A DNA stretch of 64,000 nucleotides, taken from assembly GCA_024223125.1 (NCBI GenBank), contig JAAEOP010000139.1, positions 17,606 to 81,605 of the forward strand, read 5' to 3'. This DNA is from Chloroflexota bacterium. Lineage in GTDB: Bacteria; Chloroflexota; Anaerolineae; Promineifilales; Promineifilaceae. Below the pieces are notes generated by a model, which saw nothing but the letters and a program-made list of their open reading frames with translations, did not search any database and was not told where the DNA came from. This document shows positions 17,305 to 25,879 of the stretch, in pieces (within the stretch, counting starts at the first letter, position 1; each line of letters opens with the position of its first letter). The translations under genes were made by a program, and so were the position numbers.

Positions 17305-18516
17305 TCATGCCACCCAACCCCAGATAAAAAACTGCCCGCTAAAGTAGAGATATAAAATAAGGGAAGGGTATAAAATAAGTCGGTGAACGATGCTATTTTT
17401 CCCCCACATACTTAACAACATAAATGTGGGAAAGAAAGCCAGCGTATACCGGGAAAAGGAGTACAAAGGTTTTAAATCGGAGACAGGCAGCAGCATAAAA
17501 AACAGCATCATGGCCGCATACAAACCCCAGGTAATGCCGATACGTTTGAAGGTGATGGCAGTGGTTACAAGCAGCAAAATGGCACAGAAAAAGTCAAACC
17601 AAAGGGTAAATTCGCCCGCCCGTGCCTGACCGCCCAGAAACATCGTTTGCAGCGCCCGCAACAAATCTGTGCCCGGAATACCCGTGACCTGATACCAATA
17701 TTCCACATAAATGTGGCTCAACATCGGTAACCCAACCGCCCACCGGTACACAAGGAAGAGAAATGTACCCACACCAGGCAGCAATACGGCCGCACCCTCC
17801 CCAATCACACGCCAGGACAAGTTGTTGAAAACTGAAAACTGAAAACTGAAAACTGGCCTCAACCGCTGCCGCCAAAACTCATACGCCAACGGAATGACCA
17901 ACACCCAACCTGTCAGCCGGGTAAATGAAGCTAGCAGTCCCAAGATGCCGGCGGCCGCAAAATGACCTCGCCGCGCTGCCCAAAGGGAAGCCAGGGCAAA
18001 GAGCAGAAATAAGGCTTCACTGTAAGGCGCCAGCAAGAAAAATGCCGCGGGGAAAATAGCAAAATAGAGTAGGGCACGGCCACTATAATCCGGCCCCATT
18101 TCCGAAGCAACAACTTTGGGGAAGAGAATAAACAATCCCAAACAAGCTAAATTAGCAATGAGAACGCCCGCCGCCATTTGGGTCGAATGACGGCCGCCAA
18201 AAAGAAAAGCCAGCCCCCGAATAGCCCAGGGATAAAGTGGGGGGAAAACAGAATCTTCTTCATGGACATAATTTTGGTCGGCAATGCGAGTGTAATGCAA
18301 TGTGTCAAACCGCTGCCAGGGACCAAACAATTTGCCACTTACGCCAGCGCTCAGAATCGGTTGTCCCAGATATGGCCGTACCACTTCATCTGGTGTCTCT
18401 GGCACAGGAATAATTGTCAACACCAAAACAGCCCACAACGTTAGAAAAATACGCAGAATGAGAAAGGTGATGAGGCCCTGCGTTACGGCCGTGTCCTGCC
18501 AAACTTTACTCCGCAT
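17305..18516 (-). CDS. PIG-V-like membrane mannosyltransferase
   Basis: This is a GT-C type membrane enzyme of about 403 residues with nine or ten helices. The first loop carries RFDTLHYTRIADQNYV followed by FPPLYPWAIR, which matches the PIG-V/GT76 pattern of a conserved aspartate in the first outer loop and an F-P-L-Y-P stretch. Such enzymes use a lipid-linked mannose donor. The acceptor is unknown here. A four-fold GAAAACTG simple repeat lies inside the gene at about 17825-17855 and encodes VFSFQFSVFNN. The frame survives because the repeat adds no stop. The start at 18516 is uncertain, with a TTG at 18525 as an alternative. Confidence 0.78.
   Translation of the reverse strand: MRSKVWQDTAVTQGLITFLILRIFLTLWAVLVLTIIPVPETPDEVVRPYLGQPILSAGVSGKLFGPWQRFDTLHYTRIADQNYVHEEDSVFPPLYPWAIRGLAFLFGGRHSTQMAAGVLIANLACLGLFILFPKVVASEMGPDYSGRALLYFAIFPAAFFLLAPYSEALFLLFALASLWAARRGHFAAAGILGLLASFTRLTGWVLVIPLAYEFWRQRLRPVFSFQFSVFNNLSWRVIGEGAAVLLPGVGTFLFLVYRWAVGLPMLSHIYVEYWYQVTGIPGTDLLRALQTMFLGGQARAGEFTLWFDFFCAILLLVTTAITFKRIGITWGLYAAMMLFFMLLPVSDLKPLYSFSRYTLAFFPTFMLLSMWGKNSIVHRLILYPSLILYLYFSGQFFIWGWVA
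17825..17855. repeat. tandem GAAAACTG repeat inside a coding region
   Basis: Four near-perfect units of GAAAACTG lie in tandem inside the PIG-V-like gene. Related CAGTTTTCAG and ACTGAAAACTG strings lie between genes at 51228-51265, so this looks like a dispersed simple sequence that has entered a gene. Confidence 0.75.
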
Positions 18517-18581
18517 CGCCAACAAAACCCGTGATCATCTGTCCAATCTGTGTCATTCGTATATCCATATCCAACAGTTGG

Positions 18582-20156
18582 CTAATCCAATTGGTTCAGA
18601 ACAACCTGAGCGGCATTATAGCCGGGTGCGCCGGTAACACCGCCACCAGGATGAGTTCCTGCGCCACAAAGATACAGGTTGGTAATGGGCGTGCGGTATT
18701 GACCCCAGCCAGGCATCGGGCGCATCATTAAAAGCTGGTCCAGGCTCATCTGGCCGTGGAAGATGCTGCCTTCGGGCAGGCTGTAGGTGTGGGCATAATC
18801 GGCCGGGGTGATTAGGTGATGAGGTGATGAGGTGATGAGGCGATCAGGTGATGGGGTGAAGGTGGCGAGAGTGTTTAGCACGGCCGTTACCAATCCCTCT
18901 CTCTCACTTTCCCAATCCCCATCGGCTAGATGATAGGGAGTATATCGAATTGTTATATTCATGAGATGTTTGCCGGCGGGGGTCAGCGTACCGTCCGTCA
19001 GTGTGGGGATGGTGATATCCAGGATGGGTTGGGGAGAGAAGCGGCCGTGTTTGGCAGCGTCATATGCTTTTTCAATAGCTGTTAAGGATGGGGCCAGACG
19101 AATACGGCCGTGCAACTGCTCTTCTTCTGTCTGCCCGATAAACTGGGGTAGGTTGTCTAACGCCAAAATCAATTTGGCCGTACTGCCCCGGTAAATGATG
19201 TTCCGCACAGCCCGCATCAAACGAGGTTCCAACAGCTGTGGCCCCACAAAGTCAAACAACGTTTGGCGTGGGTCGGCGCTGGAGAGGATGGCATTGGCCG
19301 GAATCTGGTCGCCGTTTTCCAGGAGAATGGCTGTGGCTTGGCCGTCAACCACCTGAATGTTAGCCACGCCAACCCCGGTACGGATATCGGCCCCATTTTG
19401 GCGGGCGGCATTGGCTAAAGCGGCCGATAACGCACCCATTCCTCCCAACACAACCCGACGGGAGAGAAAGCCATTCACATGCTGGTAGAAAAATTGTAGC
19501 GTGGTTCCGGCCGACCAGGGACCTTGCATCGTGCCGATGATAGCGTCTAGTCCTAAGGCTCCTTTGAGCGCATCTGTTTCAAACCATTCATCCAGATATT
19601 CACGAGCCGGCATCGGCAAAACACGCAAAAATGCCATCATTGCTTTGCCCCCCTGCCGTCTTAGTTTCAGCCCCACGCCGCCCCAGGACATCAATTCGTT
19701 TACGCCCAGTTCGGTTATGTCGGGAGGGGCGTGTAGAAGCATCTCACGCAAGATGCCGCTGAATTGGTTTACCTGGGCTACAAAAGTGGGATATTTTTGG
19801 GCGTCGGCCGGGCTGAATTGAGCGATGCTGGCCTGACTTTGTATTATATCATGGTAAAGGGTGAGGGCGGGTGCATTGGGCTGCGGCGCAAAAATCGCAA
19901 CCGGACTGTGGCGGAATTCCAGCCCATTCATCTTCAAAAACAGATCTTTGACGATATCGTCCTGGAACATAGCTGCATCTTCCGCGCCAGTATTGGCGTG
20001 AAAGCCGGGCCACAACTCTTCGGTAGCGGCCGCTCCACCCAAAACATCTCGTTTCTCCAGAACAAGTACAGATTTGCCTGCTTTGGCTAGATAAGCAGCG
20101 GCCGTCAACCCATTGTTCCCAGCACCGATGATGATAATGTCGTAAGGTTTTTTCAT
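18582..20156 (-). CDS. NAD(P)/FAD-dependent oxidoreductase, phytoene-desaturase/PYROXD2-like (copy 1)
   Basis: This 524-residue flavoprotein starts with a Rossmann dinucleotide motif (IIIGAGNNGLTAAAYLAKAG) and ends with the family's C-terminal FAD motif (YLCGAGTHPGGGVTGAPG). The middle is the substrate domain of CrtI/PYROXD2-like proteins. Its true substrate is unknown, and no other carotenoid gene is present. A run of GGTGATGA units at about 18814-18856 encodes the odd stretch SPDRLITSSPHHLIT near residue 440, where the copy 2 protein has a different sequence. The paralogue lies 52 bases upstream in the same orientation, showing a tandem duplication. Confidence 0.88.
   Translation of the reverse strand: MKKPYDIIIIGAGNNGLTAAAYLAKAGKSVLVLEKRDVLGGAAATEELWPGFHANTGAEDAAMFQDDIVKDLFLKMNGLEFRHSPVAIFAPQPNAPALTLYHDIIQSQASIAQFSPADAQKYPTFVAQVNQFSGILREMLLHAPPDITELGVNELMSWGGVGLKLRRQGGKAMMAFLRVLPMPAREYLDEWFETDALKGALGLDAIIGTMQGPWSAGTTLQFFYQHVNGFLSRRVVLGGMGALSAALANAARQNGADIRTGVGVANIQVVDGQATAILLENGDQIPANAILSSADPRQTLFDFVGPQLLEPRLMRAVRNIIYRGSTAKLILALDNLPQFIGQTEEEQLHGRIRLAPSLTAIEKAYDAAKHGRFSPQPILDITIPTLTDGTLTPAGKHLMNITIRYTPYHLADGDWESEREGLVTAVLNTLATFTPSPDRLITSSPHHLITPADYAHTYSLPEGSIFHGQMSLDQLLMMRPMPGWGQYRTPITNLYLCGAGTHPGGGVTGAPGYNAAQVVLNQLD
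18814..18856. repeat. tandem GGTGATGA repeat inside a coding region
   Basis: About five imperfect GGTGATGAG-type units lie in tandem within the oxidoreductase gene. They encode a low-complexity insert. They keep the reading frame open and look like simple-repeat expansion rather than ancestral protein sequence. Confidence 0.7.
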
Positions 20157-20208
20157 ATCGTCTCATTGCACAATATGCCAAATTGTGCGAACAAATCAGC
20201 GATTTGCT

Positions 20209-21804
20209 CTACATCTCCTTCAATACCTCAAGCGCCGCCAAATGGCCGGGCGCACCCATAATGCCGCCGCCAGGGTGGGTTCCGGAGCCACACTGCCAAT
20301 ACCCTTTGATGGGGGTGCGGTATTTAGCGTAACCGGCCGCCGGTCGTAAAAACAATAACTGTGACAAACTCAATTCGCCGTGGAAGATGTTGCCTTGAGA
20401 TAGTCCGGCAATTCGTTCAATGTCAACTGGCGTTAATACCTGACGGTGCAGAATCATCTCTTTAATGTTGGGGAAAAATTCAGCCAGCCTATTGACCACT
20501 GCGTCCCCAAATGCTTCCCGTCTGGCGTCGTTCCAGCCACCGTTAAGGTTGTAAGGGGCATATTGCACAAAGCAGGACATGACATGCTTGCCTGGCGGGG
20601 CCATGCCGGGGTCTATCATGGAGGGGAGGATAATGTCTATAAACGGCCGTTCACTAAACTCCCCATATTTGGCATCATCATAAGCTCGTTCCAGGGTATC
20701 GGTGTCGGGGCTGATGGAGATAGCCCCGGCCATCAGGCGGCGGCTGGCGTGGCCCAACTTTTGCATCGGATTACCCGCTAAATCAGGTAGCCCATCCAGC
20801 GCCAGATTGACTTTGCCGGAGGAGCCGACAATATTGAATTTGCGGATAGATTCGACCAGATCAGAGGGCAGATTTTTCTCCTCGACCAACTTGAGGAAGG
20901 TAAGCTTGGGGTCCAGGCTGGAAATGATGTTGTCGGCTTGATATTCATCCCCATTTTCGAGGGCGACGCCGGTAGCTTTGCCGTTTTTTACCAGCACCTC
21001 TTCTACCCCCGCATTACATTTTATCTCTGCGCCAAAGGATTCGGCCGCGCGGGCCAGCACATCAGCCAGACCGCCCGTGCCCCCTTTGTGGAAGCCCCAG
21101 GCGCGGTAAGCGCCGTCAATTTCGCCCATGTAATGGTGCAGTAGGACGTAGGCGGAGCCGGGAGAGCGCGGCCCCATAAAGGTGCCAATGATGCCGCTAG
21201 CGGAAAGGGTGGCCCGCAGCGGCTCCGATTCAAACCATTGGGCTACAAAATCGGCCGCACTCATCGTCATTAGTTTGGCCAATAGATAAAGTTGATCTTC
21301 GCCCAAACCTAAAAAGTGACGCGCCAGATTAGCCAGCCCCATCAGTTCGCCCGGTTTGAAGCTGGTGGGGTCGGGGGGGATGATCCCCAAAATATATTTG
21401 ACCGCTTTAGCCATGAAGTACATGCTGCGGCCGTATTCATCATACGCCTCTGCATCCCGTTCGCTAAATTGGGCAATGCTGTGGTGTGATTCCCAATGGT
21501 CGTTACCGCGGTAGAGGAAGCGGCCGTCGGGCAGCGGGGTCAACGTACTTTCTAATGGCAAAATAGTGAAACCGTGCCGCGTCAACTGCAAATCACGGAT
21601 AATTTCGGGCCGAAAAAGACTGACGACATAAGAGAAGACGGAGAATTTGAAGCCGGGGAAAATTTCCTCGGTGACGGTAGCGCCGCCGACAAGATGTCGT
21701 TTTTCCAGCAGTAATACTTTTTTGCCCGCTTTGGCCAAATATCCGGCCGCAACCAGCCCATTGTGCCCACCACCGATGATGATTACGTTATAATTCCTTT
21801 TCAT
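20209..21804 (-). CDS. NAD(P)/FAD-dependent oxidoreductase, phytoene-desaturase/PYROXD2-like (copy 2)
   Basis: This 531-residue flavoprotein begins MKRNYNVIIIGGGHNGLVAA with the dinucleotide fold and KVLLLEKRHLVGGATVTEE. It ends with the CGSGTHPGGGIMGAPGHLAA flavin motif. Motif order and length match copy 1 downstream, so the pair arose by tandem duplication or was acquired as a pair. Copy 2 lacks the simple-repeat insert of copy 1. It sits between copy 1 and the M20 peptidase gene, all on the minus strand with short gaps, and may be co-transcribed with both. Confidence 0.9.
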   Translation of the reverse strand: MKRNYNVIIIGGGHNGLVAAGYLAKAGKKVLLLEKRHLVGGATVTEEIFPGFKFSVFSYVVSLFRPEIIRDLQLTRHGFTILPLESTLTPLPDGRFLYRGNDHWESHHSIAQFSERDAEAYDEYGRSMYFMAKAVKYILGIIPPDPTSFKPGELMGLANLARHFLGLGEDQLYLLAKLMTMSAADFVAQWFESEPLRATLSASGIIGTFMGPRSPGSAYVLLHHYMGEIDGAYRAWGFHKGGTGGLADVLARAAESFGAEIKCNAGVEEVLVKNGKATGVALENGDEYQADNIISSLDPKLTFLKLVEEKNLPSDLVESIRKFNIVGSSGKVNLALDGLPDLAGNPMQKLGHASRRLMAGAISISPDTDTLERAYDDAKYGEFSERPFIDIILPSMIDPGMAPPGKHVMSCFVQYAPYNLNGGWNDARREAFGDAVVNRLAEFFPNIKEMILHRQVLTPVDIERIAGLSQGNIFHGELSLSQLLFLRPAAGYAKYRTPIKGYWQCGSGTHPGGGIMGAPGHLAALEVLKEM

Positions 21805-21819
21805 ATAGTTCTACTAACT

Positions 21820-22986
21820 CTAAGCTCCATATCCGGCCGTCGCCAACGTTAACAGCAATAATTGCCCCAGCCCATTAGCCAGGTTTTTGGGATTGAGATA
21901 TTCGTCCAGGCGGTGGGCGTTGTTGGATTCGGCCAGGCCAATGCACACGGCCGACATCCCCTCACTCAACGGTATATTGGCGTCCGTACTACTGGCAATA
22001 AAATGAGGGGTGCGGCAGCCAACCGCTTTCAGGGCCGCTTCTACCATCTGTACCAATTCTGCCTCACGAGAAATGGCGCCGGCCGGCCGGTTGCCAATCA
22101 TTTCCATTGTCACTGTTACATCTTTACGCTTGTTAGCTTGCTTGACAATTTGGGTGACGGCCGTGACCAATCGCTCCAACTCCACCATCCTCTCCGAACG
22201 ACAATCCAGCAGTAAACTGGCTGATTGGGCAATCGTGTTAATTGAAGTGCCCCCCTCAATTACGCCTACATTGTAGGTTGTCTTGGGCGTCTTCGGTGTG
22301 GGTAATTGGTCAATGGCTACAATGATACGGCCGATTTCATGAATAGCGCTGCGGCTGCCAAAACTACCCCATGAATGCCCGCCCGGCGTCTCTACCGTAA
22401 TCTTAAAGCGGCGCACCCCAATTGCCTGATGGGAAATTTGCCCGTACAAGCCCCCTTCCACCACCAGATAAATTGCCTGAGAGCCAAATCGCTGCACGGC
22501 CGCCCGCATCCCACGCAAATCCCCCAACCCTTCCTCGCCTACATTAGAAACAAACCAAACATTGGCCGGAAGTTCAAAATTGAAGTTCCGTAGCGTTTTA
22601 GCCAGGTGAATAATGCCAGCAACCCCGGCCGAATTATCGCTGATGCCTGGCCCATGTATATATTTGTCGTCGCGCTGTACAGTTAAATCTGTGCCGGCTG
22701 GGAAAACGGTATCGCTGTGGGCGGAAATAATGACGGGAGGATGGGTAAGGGCGGCGGATGGATGACGGCCGTACACATTCCCCAATTCATCCTGCATCAC
22801 ATCGGTTAGACCGGCGGCCGTGAACTGCGTCTGTATAAAATCTGCCCGTTTCGCTTCGGCAAATGTTGGCGCCGGAATTTGCTGGATAGCAATGGTCAGG
22901 TCAAGGACTTCTTCAATTTGTGAGGGAAAAGTGGAGAGAACGGCCGACACCGTTTTGTGAGCAGCCAATTGGGAAATGCGGTTCAT
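21820..22986 (-). CDS. M20-family metallopeptidase
   Basis: This 388-residue protein has the M20 metal-ligand motifs in order: ISAHSDTVF (His and the catalytic-base aspartate), HGPGISDNSAGVAG (bridging aspartate), NVGEEGLGDLRGM (catalytic glutamate pair) and a central dimerisation domain with TPGGHSWGSFGS. The near-terminal metal histidine lies in NAHRLDEY. It cleaves small peptides or amides, but the substrate is not predictable. It lacks a signal peptide and so acts in the cytoplasm. The gene is 15 bases upstream of the second oxidoreductase. Confidence 0.9.
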   Translation of the reverse strand: MNRISQLAAHKTVSAVLSTFPSQIEEVLDLTIAIQQIPAPTFAEAKRADFIQTQFTAAGLTDVMQDELGNVYGRHPSAALTHPPVIISAHSDTVFPAGTDLTVQRDDKYIHGPGISDNSAGVAGIIHLAKTLRNFNFELPANVWFVSNVGEEGLGDLRGMRAAVQRFGSQAIYLVVEGGLYGQISHQAIGVRRFKITVETPGGHSWGSFGSRSAIHEIGRIIVAIDQLPTPKTPKTTYNVGVIEGGTSINTIAQSASLLLDCRSERMVELERLVTAVTQIVKQANKRKDVTVTMEMIGNRPAGAISREAELVQMVEAALKAVGCRTPHFIASSTDANIPLSEGMSAVCIGLAESNNAHRLDEYLNPKNLANGLGQLLLLTLATAGYGA

Positions 22987-23000
22987 ATTAATTGGGGAAC

Positions 23001-23201
23001 TTATCCAAGTGGGCGAATAAATAAAATACCGAGCAGACTAATAATCAGGCCCAGGTGTAAAAACAAGTTGCTGTCTACAATCCAATAACCCTGAAAAAAT
23101 TGCAGAAACAGGTTCAAAACAATCAATCCCAGTCCAATTAACGGCAACAAACCAGGATATTTACTCATAAAGTGACTCAGCCGGTCTAGCAAATCGTTCA
23201 T
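23001..23201 (-). CDS. small two-helix membrane protein, 66 aa
   Basis: The ATG at 23201 follows GGATGATTCA and gives a 66-residue product, MNDLLDRLSHFMSKYPG and then two membrane helices (LLPLIGLGLIVLNLFLQFF and LFLHLGLIISLLGILFI). The longer frame to 23312 has no support. No family is recognised. It lies 14 bases upstream of the M20 peptidase. Confidence 0.55.
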   Translation of the reverse strand: MNDLLDRLSHFMSKYPGLLPLIGLGLIVLNLFLQFFQGYWIVDSNLFLHLGLIISLLGILFIRPLG

Positions 23202-23253
23202 TGAATCATCCTTTGATATTAGTCGCCAAACAGCCTGGCAGTTAGAATCCTTG

Positions 23254-23568
23254 TTAGGCAGTAGTAAGCGGCTTGATACGAACCATGTCATTCTGAATCG
23301 CCTGGGCGGCATCCCACAGATCTACCGCCCGTTGAGCGTTTAACCAAAACTCTGGCGAGTTGCCGAACAGGCGTGCAAGCCGAAGGGCCATTTCTGGACT
23401 AACACGCCGACGCTCACGCAGTAGTTCATTAATTGATTGACGCGAAACGCCGATAGCTTTGGCCAGACTGGAAGCCGTAAGTTCATAGTCTGGCAGGAAA
23501 TCTTCACGCAGCATCTCACCCGGATGAGTGGGCCGGCGTTTCATCTCGATTGTGTCTGGAATACTCAT
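23254..23568 (-). CDS. higA: HigA-type antitoxin
   Basis: This 104-residue protein is a HigA antitoxin. It opens with the family signature RRPTHPGEMLREDFLPDY, then has a helix-turn-helix of the Xre/cro type (about residues 26-65, SSLAKAIGVSRQSINELLRE) and ends with the FWLNAQRAVDLWDA motif. The ATG at 23568 is preceded by AAGGTG. A GTG at 23577 is the alternative. It follows the toxin gene by 15 bases in the usual higB-higA order. It should bind the toxin and repress the pair. Confidence 0.92.
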   Translation of the reverse strand: MSIPDTIEMKRRPTHPGEMLREDFLPDYELTASSLAKAIGVSRQSINELLRERRRVSPEMALRLARLFGNSPEFWLNAQRAVDLWDAAQAIQNDMVRIKPLTTA

Positions 23569-23583
23569 AGTTCGCACCTTGTT

Positions 23584-23869
23584 TTATTGATAGTCACATA
23601 TCTCGACATTATAGGCGTCGCCATCAACAAATCGAAAGTAAATATGCCATCGGTCATTGATGGAGATTGAGTACTGTTCCTTTCGGTTACCTTTGAGTGC
23701 ATGAAGCCGGTTGCCGGGAGGAACCCTCAGATCAATTATCCTGGCAACCAGGCCCACATATTCAAGTTTGCGGGCTGCTCGTTTTGCAATATCAGGCGGA
23801 AACCACTTTGCTTTACCTGTGAGTGACATACAATGTCTGGGTACGTTGATCCGCAACTGATTTGATCAC
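23584..23869 (-). pseudogene. higB: HigB (RelE superfamily) toxin, frameshifted near the N-terminus
   Basis: The main frame gives the HigB body GKAKWFPPDIAKRAARKLEY, then RVPPGNRLHALKGNRKEQY and the C-terminal FRFVDGDAYNVEICDYQ, all family hallmarks. It lacks the usual opening MIKSF-like strand. That opening is present in a neighbouring frame starting at the GTG at 23869 and reads VIKSVADQRTQTLYVT, which then runs to a stop at 23813-23815. Joining the two frames within about 23816-23829 restores a full-length toxin. A one-base shift therefore splits the gene. It may be an inactivated toxin, a sequencing error or a recoding site. HigB cuts ribosome-bound mRNA. The remaining ATG-started part (from 23829) would lack the first strand. 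Confidence 0.75.
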
Positions 23870-23893
23870 GTGTGAAATGTACTCTGTCACGTG
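23867..23893 (-). promoter_or_regulatory. paired CACGTG sites upstream of higBA
   Basis: Two CACGTG palindromes lie at 23867-23872 and 23888-23893, 21 bases apart, at the front of the toxin-antitoxin pair. The first overlaps the proposed GTG start of the toxin. This is a plausible HigA operator, judged only by position and symmetry. Confidence 0.4.
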
Positions 23894-24063
23894 ACGCTTG
23901 TCAATCTACAGATCTCCAGAGTACTTGCCACTTAACGCCTGCTTTGCCCAACCCGAGAAAAAACCTAAGACTTTACGGGCGTGTTGTTTGCTTGTTGCGT
24001 GTTAACAAGTTTTGGCTAAAGGTGTGTTTCATTTGCTTAAGATGACTATCCCCTGAATCCTGC

Positions 24064-25311
24064 CTACTGCTCATTATCAAACTTGGCCGAGGCCAGTTTA
24101 ATACAGACAGCCACCACTTCCATTGCCTGCTCTACTTCGGCTACAGGCGGCCGGCTGGGTGAGAGCCGAATATTGCTGTTGTGAGGGTCTTTTTTATGGG
24201 GGTAGGTAGCTCCGGCCGGTGTCAGAGCCACTCCTGCTTCTTTTGCCAATGTCACCACCCGATCCGCCACCGGCCGTGTTGTATCCAGACTAACGAAGTA
24301 ACCCCCTTTAGGGCTTGTCCAGGCAGCCAGCCCTGTGCCCCCCAATTCACGCGCTAAAACTTTTTGCACGGCGTCAAATTTTGGCTTGAGCAGCCGGGCA
24401 TGATCCCGCATCAGTCCCGGAATGCCCCCAGGGTAAGTTTGCAGGAAGCGAACATGACGGTACTGTTCAATTTTATTGGGACCAATCGTCTGAGCACTCA
24501 TCAGATTGGTGATGTATTTGACATTGGCTGTGTTGCTAGCGAAGTAACCAATGCCGCTGCCGGCAAAGGTCATTTTGGAAGTAGAGCCAAAAATATAAAC
24601 CCGGTGTGGGTGGCCTGCTTTTTCACAAGCCCGTAATAGATTCAACGGTGTGTTCGGATCAGCGGTTAGATGGTGAACGTGGTAAGCGTCATCGGCCAAA
24701 ATGGTGAAGTCAGATGCGGCCGTTTCCATAGCTGCTAATCTTCTTACCGTTTCAGCGCTTACTGTATCCCCCGTAGGATTGCTGTAGGTGGGTACAAAAA
24801 ATAATCCTTTCACGGCCGGATCACTTTTAGCCAGTTCCTCAACAGCATCCATATCTGGACCCTCCGGCGTCATCTCCACTGACACCATGCCAATCCCCAG
24901 CTCATCCAGCAGTCGAAAGTGGCGGTCATAACCAGGTACAGTCACAATCATCTTTGGTTGTTGCCCTACCCAGGGGTTATCGCTGTCCTTTAAGCCACGC
25001 AGTAAAGCCCACATAAGAATTTTGCTCATCAATTCCAGACTGGCATTATTGCCCACCACTATCTCTTCCGGCCGTACATCGAGTACAGTGGCAAACAAGG
25101 ACCGTGCTTCTGGCAGTCCGGTTACACCACCGGGGTAATTGCGAATTTCCAAACCACTGGGGGTGATCAGCGTGTCCTCATTCACAATCGTCAACATCTT
25201 ATTAGCTAGATCGAAATCAGCATCACTGGGCTGACCGCGCTGCATATTTAACGTTAACCCCATGCTTTTATATGATTCATAATGGGCTTGAATAGTTTCC
25301 AATTCAGTCAC
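24064..25311 (-). CDS. PLP-dependent aminotransferase (type Ic aspartate aminotransferase / MocR-like PF12897)
   Basis: This 415-residue class I/II fold enzyme carries MQRGQPSDADFDLANKM near its N-terminus, YPGGVTGLPEAR, PGYDRHF, PTYSNPTGDTVS, LADDAYHVHHL and the PLP-lysine motif GSTSKMTFAGSGIGY near residue 245. These match the PF12897 branch, whose characterised members are type Ic aspartate aminotransferases. A 2-oxoacid/amino acid transamination in the cytoplasm is likely. The exact pair is uncertain. It lies 63 bases downstream of the MogA-like gene on the same strand, with an intergenic spacer before the toxin-antitoxin pair. Confidence 0.88.
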   Translation of the reverse strand: MTELETIQAHYESYKSMGLTLNMQRGQPSDADFDLANKMLTIVNEDTLITPSGLEIRNYPGGVTGLPEARSLFATVLDVRPEEIVVGNNASLELMSKILMWALLRGLKDSDNPWVGQQPKMIVTVPGYDRHFRLLDELGIGMVSVEMTPEGPDMDAVEELAKSDPAVKGLFFVPTYSNPTGDTVSAETVRRLAAMETAASDFTILADDAYHVHHLTADPNTPLNLLRACEKAGHPHRVYIFGSTSKMTFAGSGIGYFASNTANVKYITNLMSAQTIGPNKIEQYRHVRFLQTYPGGIPGLMRDHARLLKPKFDAVQKVLARELGGTGLAAWTSPKGGYFVSLDTTRPVADRVVTLAKEAGVALTPAGATYPHKKDPHNSNIRLSPSRPPVAEVEQAMEVVAVCIKLASAKFDNEQ

Positions 25312-25374
25312 AGTTTTATCTCCTTGTAAGTAGTGGATGGTTATAGTTCCTCGTTTTTTAAGGCAACTATGGAA

Positions 25375-25872
25375 TTACACGGTCCGATGACCGCTTTCTG
25401 TGTTGGGGGCATCTGTAATTAGTTCCAAAGCGTGGGGCAGAATGGGGAGTAAGATACCCAAATTTTCGCGGACTGCTTTGGGGTTTCCGGGCATATTGAT
25501 AATCAGGGTTTGGCTGCGAATACCGGCCACGGCACGGGATAACATAGCATGTTGGGTAATCTTCAGGCTGGCGGCGCGAACGGCGTCAGCAATGCCGGGC
25601 GCTTCTCGTTCGATGACTCGTTTGGTGGCTTCGGGGGTGATGTCACGCGGAGAAAAGCCCGTACCGCCGCTGGTTAGCAACAGGTTGACGCCTTCGTCGC
25701 ACCAGGTTGTCAGGGTGTTGACGATGACTGCAAAATCATCGGGAATGATAGTTTGATGGCTGATGTGCCAGGGAGTACGGTCGTTAATCACCCCCACAAT
25801 CACCGGCCCACTGCGGTCTTCATATTCTCCCCGCGCCCCACGATCACTAATGATAAGAATGCCGACGTTCAT
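25375..25872 (-). CDS. mogA: molybdopterin adenylyltransferase-like protein (MogA/MoaB family)
   Basis: This 165-residue protein has the MoCF-binding fold with the diagnostic LLTSGGTGFSPRDITPEAT loop and the terminal NMPGNPKAVRENL motif. It starts MNVGILIISDRGARGEYEDRSG, the typical opening. MogA and MoaB bind or adenylate molybdopterin during molybdenum cofactor synthesis. No other moa or moe gene is nearby, so the choice between MogA and MoaB is open. It lies 7 bases downstream of the PHP-AlbA_2 gene. Confidence 0.9.
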   Translation of the reverse strand: MNVGILIISDRGARGEYEDRSGPVIVGVINDRTPWHISHQTIIPDDFAVIVNTLTTWCDEGVNLLLTSGGTGFSPRDITPEATKRVIEREAPGIADAVRAASLKITQHAMLSRAVAGIRSQTLIINMPGNPKAVRENLGILLPILPHALELITDAPNTESGHRTV

Positions 25873-25879
25873 TTCTATT

